Of a stretch of DNA of 64,000 nucleotides, positions 12,035 through 21,300 are shown piece by piece. Made by a program: the position numbers and the translations under genes. The notes beneath the pieces were generated by a model that saw only the letters and a list, made by a program, of their open reading frames with translations, had not been told where the DNA came from and ran no database searches. The first letter of the stretch is position 1, and every line of letters begins with the position of its first letter. Source of the DNA: Macrocystis pyrifera (lineage: Eukaryota > Sar > Phaeophyceae > Laminariales > Laminariaceae); contig JASSKH010000016.1 of the NCBI GenBank assembly GCA_031763025.1, forward strand, positions 5,518,001 to 5,582,000, read 5' to 3'.

Positions 12035-15000
12035 GGGGGAGGGGGGAGGGGGCAGGGGGAGGGGGAGGGGGCAGGGGGGGGAGGGGGGGGGTGTACTTGG
12101 TATCATGGGTGGCCGTAGTCATATAACATGGGGAGGGAGGAGGGGGGGGAGGGAGAAGGGGAAACGGGAGGGGGGGGGGGGGGTGGTTGTGATGGTGAGG
12201 TGAACTGCTCGACTTGAAAAAGAACGGGATCTCGACCGCGTTCAATCTCTTTTGCTCGGCCGATCTACTAAACTACTGCACTTTATCAAATGCCCGGCAA
12301 CGGAGGATTGATGAACGATCTATACACCAAATACTCGACAACAACGGACTACCTGGTATAATATTACGGGGGGCCGAAGTAAATAGGACCCACGTTACAC
12401 ACAAAAACCTACCAGATATATATTTACCTATTTTTACTAACAATATTTGGTCCTACTGTATTTGCCATGTATGCCTACCACTGTATGTATGTTCCCCCGT
12501 AATAGTATGTGGACACTCTCTACGCCACTATCAATATTAATAGTAACACTCATATATACAGCAGTAGTAGTGGTGATGTTCTCACGTTAGCTCACTTCCC
12601 TGAAATCCTATTAATACCTGTGGTCACAAAAAAGAGGCTGGAACAAAAATGCATCTCGATGGGAGAAGACAGACAAGTACGACATAGTAGTAGTGCGCAC
12701 GGCGGTATCATACCAGTCCGCAAGGGAAACACACTAATAATAACGACCTGCTGTTTTTTTTGTGGTATACCATCCCGTACCACTTGCAACCAAATGACGC
12801 CAGGAACATCTATCTATGCTATAACATGAACACTCGAATAAAATAGAAGAGGGAAAAGAAAAAACAAAAAGGATAACACGTACAGCAGTTATTACGGGGG
12901 TCCATAGTTAACAGGACCTATGGTGTACATAAAAACCTATATATTTGCCTATTTTTACAAACAAAATTGGGTCCCGTTAACTATGGACCCCCGTAATAGT
13001 AGAGTGAACAGAAAAAGAACAAAAGGGAAAAAATAAAAGGAAGAAAAACGGGAAAAAAAAACGGGAAAAAAAAAAACGAACACGAAGCCTACTAATAACA
13101 AGGAAACGAGCAATAAAAAAAAGCAGCCTGAGATTTGCAGGAAAACAAGAATTTCGGGAGTCGTTTTACTGAACATATTAGTATGGGGGTCCATAGTTAA
13201 CGGGACCAAATTTTGTTAGTAAAAATAGGTAAATATATAGGTTTTTATGTATACCATAGGTCCTATTAACTGTGGACCCCCGTAATAGTATGGAACGCAC
13301 CCATTCTTGAATAAGAAATCCATCCTTGATCATATTTCCTGTTTCTCCAATGGAGTACCGGTAGGTGTCCTGTCCTGTGCTGCAAAGGCCTCGGAAATTT
13401 CTTATTTCTGTGGGATAAATACACGCCGGCCTGCCTTTCTTGGGGTCGTTTTCTTAGTACACACGAGAGATGTCCTGTCCTCGTACTGCTCTGAACGTGT
13501 GGCCTCCCCCGTGACCTCCAATGATACCCTTCCTGAGCATCGACAGTCGAGGGTTATGCGTCTCTTTCGACCTACATCACTCGCGCCGGAATAACGTGAT
13601 GCATAGAAAGTGCCACACCAGACACTATTACGGGGGTACATAGTTAATAGGACCTATGGTATACACACAAAAACCTATATATTTAGGTATTTTTACTAAC
13701 AAAATTTGGTCCCGTTAACTATGAGCCCCCGTAATAGAATGTACCTGGGATGTGTGTGTGTGTTCTTCACATTAACCCGTTCTCCTACTCGTCGACATCC
13801 AGCAAGCCCAGTGTCCGTGCTGATTCTTCACCCTAGAAAGATACGAGCTCTGTGGTCACAGACTACGACACAGAGATAACACACCGTAATGCATTAATAG
13901 CCTACGCAATACCATGCCTTCGCACTATTAATAGGTGCGGCCGACACTACGTACGTACATACGCCAGCAACGAAAATACACCATAAAATAAAGAAAGAGA
14001 AGCAACGAAGAAACCAAACCGAAAAAGTGCTTTACTCGTAGGGTCAATGCTTGTTCGTGCTCCAAGGTCAATATGGACATTACTGCTCCTGTGACCTGTG
14101 ACTGCTTTGCACCGCTTCGACCGCTGTGTGTATCGCAGCCTATGGCTATGGACGGAACTTGCACATCCCTCTCTCTCCCGGAGCAACACCAACCCCGCCC
14201 AGTCCGAAGAACGGGACGCGCTGTGGTGCGCAGGCCTGTCCTACAAGCAAGCAGCAAGTACAAGCAGAAGCAGTGCACCACACCTTTACGTACCACCTGG
14301 GCGTACACATAAAGACCTTTTACACATTAATATCAACACTAAGCGGTTTTTATATTTCCGTCCAGAGTAGATTAAACACCAGGCGAGAAAATGTATAAGG
14401 AAAGCTGGCCTACAGGTTGCATTTCTTGTTTGAGAATGGGTGCGTTCCACACTACCACTGCTACTGCTACTGCTGTACTGTGAACTCCAGAATAAAGACT
14501 CCCGCATTTTTTTGCTCCGTGTAAATCGCAGTCTGCCGTTCTCATTGCTCGTTTTCTTACGTACCACGAATACATGTGCGGAGGTGGAGGTCTCCCGTGT
14601 CCTGGCACTGCAGTGCACGGGTGTAGGAAACCTTGCCCCTGTGCTGTCATGCTTACAGCACAGCCTTTCTATCATGACTGCTGACCGCTGTACGACAACG
14701 TACCCCGACAACTCACCTTGGACTGCTGCCTTGGCCCCGATCGGCTCGCACTGTAGTTCCCCAGCAGACCCTTCTCCCGATCCCAACAGCAAGCCTAAAA
14801 GCAGACCTCCCGATATCAGTGAGCACGCAGCGGAGACGCCGAAGGCACTGCCGCTCTGTTGGCCCTTCTTGCTATTAATAGACTGCAGAAGCAGTTGTTG
14901 AGAGTGGCCGCTGTTGTTGGCGGCGAAAGATGCTTCCCTGATGATTGTTAGATGTCGTCCGCCAAGCGAAATAGATCTCTGATTTTCTCGAAGAATGGCC

Positions 15001-15077
15001 CTCAGAACTGGCCCTCTTGGTAGGAAGACTCGCAGCTGTAGTAGTGACGATGTGTGCCGGAAGCATGGGGTCATCAT
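6183..15077 (-). CDS. Hotdog-fold thioesterase (PaaI/THEM4 type), five exons
   Basis: Gene-level entry; exons are listed separately. Five exons (15077-14717, 11516-11256, 9461-9355, 8339-8241, 6347-6183) join in phase to 330 residues plus stop. Residues 1-45 look like an organelle presequence (Arg, Ser and Leu rich, almost no acid). Residues 79-99 form a hydrophobic segment. A Gly/Ser linker follows, then the hotdog domain with the family motif VHGGITALAFDN (about 245-256). Such enzymes hydrolyse acyl-CoA thioesters; the substrate cannot be read from sequence. Mitochondrial or plastid membrane location is inference. It diverges from the cyclase gene. Confidence 0.85.
6348..8240. other. Thioesterase intron 4
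   Basis: 1.9 kb without a recognised element. It contains two short complementary blocks around CCGATCGAGAAATCCGATCC and TTCCGATCGGAAACC (6765-6900) and several A or T runs. Confidence 0.6.
8241..8339 (-). CDS. Thioesterase exon 4: HGG active-site motif
   Basis: Thirty-three codons, acceptor TTTTTGACAG, donor GTGAGG. It reads IVHGGITALAFDNLLGMTLF, then MQGNTSVFTAFLK. The HGG turn followed by the long hotdog helix with Asp is the catalytic signature of PaaI/THEM4-type thioesterases. A minus-oriented C-tailed repeat end lies just upstream of this acceptor. Confidence 0.93.
8405..8555 (-). mobile_element. LINE 3' end, minus orientation
   Basis: Read on the minus strand it ends GGCAAGCAACAAACGAGTAC followed by C runs, which lie about 70-130 bases upstream of the thioesterase exon 4 acceptor in the sense direction of that gene. 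Confidence 0.65.
8575..8740 (-). mobile_element. SINE-like repeat, minus orientation
   Basis: On the minus strand it shows the family order from CATGCGACTCACCGAACACC to GGCCATGCATGACATAAGT then AC and C. It abuts a minus-oriented LINE tail on the left and a MITE on the right. Confidence 0.65.
8746..8854. repeat. CGGGGG-type MITE, copy 1
   Basis: A 109-base foldback. Ends TATTACGGGGGTCCATAGTT and its complement; interior AAAAACCTATATATT and ATTTTTACTAACAAAATTTGG-like. No coding capacity. Confidence 0.85.
9160..9240 (+). mobile_element. LINE 3' end with C tail
   Basis: It contains CTCGAAAGGGATGCGTGGTC through AATGAGTACG and a 17-base C tail. It sits directly after a 30-base C tract (9125-9154), as if inserted into an older tail. 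Confidence 0.75.
9355..9461 (-). CDS. Thioesterase exon 3
   Basis: Acceptor TTGGCGACAG, donor GTGGGT. It reads DDRIRCPYVLNKPGPGVEGM, then EAVVRFGESVAGHPK. The pattern 'vrFg..v.GHpg' immediately before 'ivHGG' is characteristic of this hotdog subfamily. The phase-0 end joins exon 4. Confidence 0.86.
9630..9715 (+). mobile_element. LINE 3' end with C tail
   Basis: Near-identical to the copy at 9160-9240 over its last 75 bases, again ending AATGAGTACG plus C run. Confidence 0.75.
10230..10278. repeat. G homopolymer, about 45 bases
   Basis: Pure G in a thioesterase intron (C on the sense strand of that gene). No retroposon end was recognised beside it. Confidence 0.8.
10440..10552. repeat. GACTGCAGTCC-type MITE, copy 1
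   Basis: Inverted ends around GGGGACTGCAGTCCGATTTT and CCCCAAAACGGAACCGCTGT, with TTAGAATTAGAGTGGTTCG between them. Confidence 0.68.
11256..11516 (-). CDS. Thioesterase exon 2: Ser/Gly linker and domain start
   Basis: An acidic Ser/Gly run (GSGSDGGSGSGSDENSGS) is followed by NGALPTNVYDLDRVLTNTPL and NAFHDTLN. The donor is G|GTACGT in phase 1. The acceptor is GACGAAG at 11517 (an alternative CAACAG at 11524 breaks the phase), after a minus-strand pyrimidine region that includes a long C run. The linker is encoded by repeated GGYAGY codons. Confidence 0.68.
11990..12185. repeat. G-rich tracts, about 190 bases
   Basis: A pure G run, GGGGGA/GGGGCA units and a minus-oriented SINE-like end, all C-rich on the thioesterase sense strand. 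Confidence 0.8.
12080..12130 (-). mobile_element. SINE-like terminal module, minus orientation
   Basis: On the minus strand it reads ATATGACTACGGCCACCCAT, then GATACCAAGTAC and C runs that continue for over 90 bases. Confidence 0.5.
12362..12504. repeat. CGGGGG-type MITE, copy 2 (diverged)
   Basis: Longer (143 bases) with an insertion near the right end; the TATTACGGGGG and CCCCCGTAATA ends are kept. Confidence 0.75.
12890..12998. repeat. CGGGGG-type MITE, copy 3
   Basis: 109 bases, nearly perfect inverted termini, same orientation as copy 1. Confidence 0.85.
13176..13287. repeat. CGGGGG-type MITE, copy 4 (inverted)
   Basis: Same element in reverse orientation; the left terminus has a small change (TATTAGTATGGGGGTCC). 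Confidence 0.83.
13626..13736. repeat. CGGGGG-type MITE, copy 5
   Basis: 111 bases; fourth copy within 1.4 kb. Confidence 0.84.
13745..13925. repeat. Dispersed repeat pair, copy A
   Basis: ACCCGTTCTCCTACTCGTC, GATACGAGCTCTGTGGTCAC and ACACAGAGATAACACACCG match 26178-26350 in order. Confidence 0.6.
14717..15077 (-). CDS. Thioesterase exon 1: presequence and hydrophobic segment
   Basis: The start is the double ATG at 15077. It opens MMTPCFRHTSSLLQLRVFLP with further Arg-rich, acid-poor sequence, typical of a mitochondrial or plastid targeting peptide. A hydrophobic stretch (GVSAACSLISGGLLLGLLLG) lies near residue 80-99. It ends at CAAG|GTGAGT in phase 1. The frame is open further upstream without an ATG, so this start is the simplest choice. 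Confidence 0.72.
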
Positions 15078-15219
15078 TGCGGCACGCGGATAAATTTCTA
15101 GGACTCGTTCGAGTGGAGAATCGGCAAAATGCAAATTCTACAGCTGAGAGCGGAGAAAAGAATATGCGGCGTAATCTATCGTGACCCCGGAGTTCCGGAA
15201 TGATAAATTTGAAAACACG
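15078..15219 (+). promoter_or_regulatory. Likely bidirectional promoter of thioesterase and cyclase genes
   Basis: About 140 bp separate the inferred start codons of the two divergent genes. No TATA box, initiator or other core element could be recognised. If the first cyclase exon is wrong, the shared region could extend to about 15470. The call is positional. Confidence 0.45.
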
Positions 15220-15311
15220 ATGGAAACCCCTGAAACTCGACTTCTCACTTCTGGGATCAGCCATCAGCGAGCAGCAGGGACAGGAAACGGGAAGAGCGAT
15301 GGTTGCTTTCC
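15220..15311 (+). CDS. Cyclase exon 1 (tentative first coding exon)
   Basis: The ATG at 15220 opens a short frame beginning METPETRLLTSG and ending at a possible GTGTAA donor in phase 2, which fits the next exon. It lies just right of the divergent thioesterase start, where a promoter is expected. Nothing in the residues is diagnostic. The true first exon could instead be non-coding or use another ATG. Confidence 0.4.
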
Positions 15312-18300
15312 GTGTAATGGTTTGCAAGCGAAGCGCTACAGCTGATATGTACAATCGACGAACTTTGTGATAGTGTGAAGGACGGAAAACTTAAATAATC
15401 TGGCCTTCTGCGAAGTTCGGAAGTCCGCAACTTTTCAAGTTCCGTTTGGATATTTTCCGACGGTTTCAGATTACTGCTCGTAGCTTTGGTTCGAAAGATT
15501 GAGGGCTTCAGGCTTCGGGAGGACATCGACATCATCGGCCAAGCCAAGCTTTCTTATTGTAAGTGCGGTAGGGCCGGCTGGTTCGCAGCAAGAGGGACGC
15601 GCAGTAGATGAATCTAAGGAGCGACGCTTTCAAGAGGTAAGCTTCCATTCCTGTCTCAGCGCCAGCCGATACGCTCAGTGAAAACGATCTTTCCGCACAC
15701 GACCTGCACATATTTTGCGAGTACGAGTACGAGTACGAGTTCGAGTACGAGTACGAGTAGCAGTGGACGAAGGGCTCCTCCAGGTGTTGCCTCCGTCAGA
15801 AGCAAGCTTGATCGATCTGGTAGGAGGATGGTTAGTCCCTGCACACACTCCTGGTGCTTGCCACGTCCAAGCTACCTAGAGCGAGCGAGAAAACGCTTGA
15901 CTTTTTCCCCCGCGAAATACGTGCGCATTATGTACGTGTTTTTAATCTCCCGAAGGCTTGGCGTCTCCTGACCGTCTCACGTACTCGTAGAGCAACGTTA
16001 TTTTGGTGGCGAGAACGTCAAAGCGCGCCGACTACCCATTTGCGCTGACGGTATCATGCTACACGGGCCTGAACGAAGGAGGGACAACCAATCATGGATA
16101 TTAATAGGCGTTGCAGTCGATGCTGCATGAAATCCTCATAGAAGATTCCCTCCCTACGCGGCTTGGAAATTATCTCGACGAGCAGTCCCCAACCTGCACC
16201 GTGGGGGAATTCCCGATTAAAGTACTTGAAGTACCAGTTCTTTATGTACGTACATACGTAGTAGACGTATTGATGAGTACGAGTACCAGTACATGCGCTG
16301 CCGCGGAGTCTATCTCCACATCAAGTGGTGTAATAACGAACAGCACTTCACCGCGAGGAAGTATTCGTAGGTGTGTCGGGAGGGGTTAGCTGACGAAGAC
16401 AGATGGCAGGGTGTGGAGACTCCCGAGAAATCAAGGCACGAGTTTCTAGTGTTAGCGGTGGTGGCTTTCCCGTCACCAAACTAAACACTGCGGACATCAA
16501 TGTAGTCAAACTTGGTATTCGTACCAGGTCCCTTTTTTGTCGGGGGTACGTCGCGCGAATCTCGCCGGGCGTGCGTCACCCCAAAGAAGACTGTAGCACG
16601 CGCATGCCTGCACGATTAACACCTGGCGGAATTGCTGTGGGTAGATAGATGACAACCGAAACAACCGATCCTTCTCATTATTTAACTCCCTCAACTATTG
16701 AACCCCTAGGACCGCAAAAATCTATCTCGCAGTAACGACGGTGCCTGGCTCGATATGATATAACATGGAACCACACTTCGTGCCAGGTTTTTACCTCGAA
16801 TATCTGTTTTTCACCGTCTCGCTCAACTCCCGCGTTTCCCCTACACAGTGCGGCTGTGAGTTGGCTGGATTTCACGGGTAGTTAAGAGTTGAGTGGTGAA
16901 GTACGGTAAGCCACCTAACTAACTAATGTGCTTGTTGACAATGACACTCAATCCGCCCCATAAATTCGCCAGATACACTCCAACACGCAGAACTGAAAAC
17001 GCAATTTGCCGCACGCAACAACGTGATATTGACTGGAATACCGAAGATTTACGAGTAGCCAACGATAGAACAATTGCTGTAGCCGGCAACTTAAGCTAGC
17101 CAACTCACAGTCCGTCATACACTCGTTCCGATTCTTGACGAACACCGCGATGATCTCGCTGCCGCTGTCGTAACTCAGGCGAGGCAACGGCGCCTCGATT
17201 CCCTGCATGAAAGTACCGCACCCCTTCGCCACCATCATCTTCGCAAGCGCTTGCGGTGGATGAGTGTCGGTGCGCCGGTGCCACTGTGGGACAAGACTCC
17301 TGCGTCGCCGGAATTTTCGATGGTCACATCAATCAGCGAGGACCGAAGCACGGAAGATGACCGCTCAACCCTATCAACACTGCATGAGCCGCCGCACGAG
17401 GACGACCCGAACGCCCGGGTACCCAAGACCCTCACGACCAACGAGCCCCTCGCCGCTTCTGTCGACCTCAAGACGCCGGGAAATTCTACCGCCCCGCCGC
17501 GGCCGACAGGCCGCGTTGTCTTGGAAGCGCTCGACACGGGAAGCAGCGCGCTAGGCCCCTCCCCCTCCTCCGTGAGCTCGCACCCTCTGTCGCCTCAACC
17601 CTCTGCTCTCAACGGCCGCCAAGGCGGCCTGACCGAGGGAAATGTCACCACAAGTGGTGCCCCACCGGGGGGGAAGCGTTGGAAGGAGCCCCGTTCTCGA
17701 TATCCGTTTCGGCGTTGAAGGGGGCGGAAGGAGCGGATGCGGCATCGGACGCGACTACTGTCGGTGGCGGCGCCCCCGCCGGTGGGCTAGGGCAGCAGGG
17801 AGGTTCTTCGGGGCCTGCTGGTCACGGTGGAGGAGGTGAAGGGGATAACGCCATGGCGGATAAGCACCCGCCCGCTTTAAACGCTTCAGGGAATGATGAG
17901 CTGCTTCAGTCGGTCCCCGGGCTCTTGCAGCGAGAGACCGGCAAGGGCGGCTTATCGACGCCTGGCAGTCAAGGGGGCATGAGCGACGGAAAGTCCAGCC
18001 GATGGGACGGCCTGTCTTCGGGAAGGTCGTTCGCGAGCGGCGAATTTACAACAATGGATGGTTTCCCGAAGGGACACAACAGAGAGCGGGCACAGAGGCA
18101 CTGGAGGGTGCTGCGGGTAGTACTCATGGCCCTTGGTGAGCGAGCTATGGTAGAGGACGCATGCTACGTACAGTAATAGTTTTCCAACCGTGTCCGACAC
18201 GCGGCCCGGATTGGGAAGTATTTTATATTTCACGGGTCAGGTCAGGCCCGATCGGATCGGACCGGGTCAGCAGGTGTTCAAACTCTCACGAGTCGGGTCG

Positions 18301-21300
18301 GATCACCCTTTCCCGACCCGACCCGACCCGGCCTGGTCCGTGAGGTTTGGCTAGACCCGTGAAGAGCCCTGGTAATCTTGACCCGAGGAACGATACCAGC
18401 CGTAGATCCACAAAACGAATACGTAGTACTTTAGAACTAAAAAAAATGGGATTCAAACGATATTGGGTCGTAGTTCTTGGGTTGAGCGGCCTCGCCAGCT
18501 AAGAAGTGTTTTCGCCAAGACGTGCTACATGTCCCTATCTCGCAGCACGCCATGCGATCAGTACCAACGTAGTAGTGGAGGGGCGCTACGTATGACAAAG
18601 GGTACGTGCGATATGAGAGCGGGTACCACATACTGTTGAGAGCGTTGTGTTCACGCAGGGGCGCACGATCGGTTTTTCGTCGCTCGTTTTTCCCTTAACA
18701 GCAGTAAGGGTGCTACCAAACCCAACATCGTATTTTCGGATGACTCTCTTTTTCACCATTTTGCCGAAAACACCTTTGTTCGGTATATTGGCAACCTTCT
18801 CGTTCAGGAAAAATCGATGCGCTTAAAAGCGATCGCACCCTCTGTGCAAAGTAAACGCTCTTTACGGTACTACTATAGTATCTGGACAGGTGCTACATGT
18901 GGGCAAGGGTATGACACGAGAGCGAGTGCAATCGTGAAACGGCGGGCCCGTTCGAGATTTTCAGCCATAATAATAAATAGAGGAGGCAGGCAACACCGAT
19001 CGCTTTGAGCAGCTTCCAGGAGGAACCGTTGGAACGCCGCGGAACCCTTGACATTTTTGGGACTAAGGTAGAAGCCTGGGTATTAAAAGGACGACAAACA
19101 ACCTGGACGTTTGTATATGGAGTACGTGGGGTGGAAGTCCGGCACAGGCGCACGCAGATACGTAGCTTACAGCCAGAAGGATTTTCTCGCAACCCGGGGA
19201 CAAACTCTCACGGGTCGTGTCCGGTCACTGTTACCCGACCCGACCCGACCCGACCTAAACCCGCGAGGGTTGACAATACCCGCGAACAACCCAGACGTGC
19301 GGTCTCGTCAGCCTTCGAGAGTACGAGTATTAATTTTGGACCCAAAACCCGGTGTTTATTTTACCGGAGCAACTACTCTCTGCGACGAGATGCCGCGTTG
19401 ATTTCCCATCGAACCAAAGCGTGGGCAGTACATAGTAGCCCTGGGTGAGAATCTCCGGGCGATCGCATCAGAGAGGTCTCCGTGGTCCCAAGCTACGTGC
19501 ATACACGAGTTCAAGCAGCGACGGAATGTTACTGTGGTATCACCATGCGACCCGCGCGCGCTATTTTATTTTATCGCCCTGCAATCGTTGTTTGGACTCA
19601 AACTTTCGAAATCTCCTCTCGCCCATACCAGCAAAGCGAGCGGCCTGGGCTGCGCGCTATGTGGTCGATGCTGAAAGCGTTCCTTTAGTTTGCGTCCCCC
19701 CCTCTGAGTCCCGAAGGGTTTGGAGAATGGTACAGTAGATATTCCATTAAACTTAGAGCGGCGCGAGGTTGAAAGCCACGTCAGCGATGGGATGTGATGG
19801 ACCAGTCGGGTGCGGGTTGGGAAAGTTGTTTTGGTAAGTGCCGGAGTGCGAGGTGGCAAAACAGTTTTTTACAAGTGCCGGAAAAAGTTTTTTCCGTCAA
19901 TTTCACGTTGATGTAAGTGAGTGCACTAGAGGTATATAGATAAGCCCGAGTACTGCCTACGTTGCGAAAAAAAAACTGCGCGCCCCCCTCCCCAACCACC
20001 GCCTTGGAGCGCCACGACCGTCCGCAGCTATGAAGGAGTGCTCTTCGTATACATGGAACAATAATTGTTGTGTACTGCTTTTAATGGTACGACAGGTTTA
20101 AATTGACACGCGCCAGATTTTTTATATGGAGTATGTGGGAGTGTGTTGAGCTTAAGCGTTGTTTTTTCACCAACCTCCAGAGGATTGATTTTTGTTTTTG
20201 TTTAGTTACAAAATATGTAGGTAGCTCGGACGCCGCAACAAACATGGCACCCATTGTACCTGCTTTTGCTCCTTCCCATCAACCTCGGCCGATCGTTTGG
20301 GTGGAAAACCGAGCAGGCATGTTCCGAGTCGCGGGGCTCAACCGCTTGCGGGCCAAGCAGCTCAGCGCTGCGGAGGTCAAACGGGGTCTCCGGAGGAACG
20401 TGACGGGCGGGGGCCAAAATGTCATCCCCACCATGTCCTTCTACTCCCCGAAGGTACTGCAGTTGCTGATGACTAGTAGTGACGCCACGCATTAGCCCAA
20501 CGAAAGGCGCGCATCCCCTGCAACTTGTACTTGCAGGATTCGCGAACGTTTGTGTTCTTGGTCTCGTCAATGCTGTGTTTTTGTGTTTGCGTTTGTTTCT
20601 TGAATCGTGAATGACGTCTTGTATTACTAGCATGAGCTGAGCTTACGGGGCTATCACACTCGCTACAAGTACTCGTTGAACGTCCGGAACCGACCTCATT
20701 CACGTTTGCGCGCCGACGCGGGCGCACGGCTGCATGCAGGCGCAAAACGTTTAGTTTACGACAGTTTCCGTCGTCGAAATGTTTCATCATGTTTGAGGCT
20801 TTTCCCGTAAGGCTGCCGGTACGTTTTTTGTGTTTTTGTCTTCCATCTTCTGCCGTCTCGATTTTTAGCGAATGAAGCATCATATTTCCCCCCAAAAGGC
20901 TGACGGTGTTCCTGTTTTTTGTCATCTTTCGTCGTGACGAGTTTTTCTTGTCAGAGGTTTGTCCCCCGAATTGGGCTGGAGGTGTTTTGTATTTGTCATA
21001 CATCTGCCTTTGTGGTGATTTTTGTTGTTCTTCGTGATGGCGTGTCTATACACCTTTGAGGACTGCACTACCGGTTCGGGTAAATTTTACTCGGACACGT
21101 TGATTCTGTACATAAAATAGGGTAAGTTAAGTTTGTACATACATACATACGTACATTCCGCTTTTAGTTTCTTCTAAATTCCCGTTGTTTGCTTGTTTGT
21201 TTGTTCGCTTGTTTGTTTATTTGCATGTTCGTTTGCTGGTTTGTTCGTTGTTTTTCATCCTCCGTCGTCTCGATTGTTTTCGTGTTTCGATCGAAATCAG

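Larger units (their letters stand above)
18373..20316. other. Cyclase intron 3
   Basis: About 2 kb. Beyond the CGGGT-rich element at 19192 and the dispersed repeat at 18700 I see nothing interpretable. Confidence 0.5.

Noticed and set aside
17109-17238. Minus-strand open frame (MMVAKGCGTFMQG...) ending at a perfect GTGAGT donor, which looked like a first exon of the thioesterase.
   Set aside because: The plus strand is open across the same bases and runs into the long cyclase exon with a good acceptor and the right phase. The thioesterase already has a better first exon at 15077 with a targeting peptide.
20244-20316. ATG at 20244 (MAPIVPAF...) as a start codon for the cyclase.
   Set aside because: Exons 2 and 3 join upstream in phase, and a 2-base acceptor start at 20317 continues the same protein. 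The ATG remains an alternative start only.
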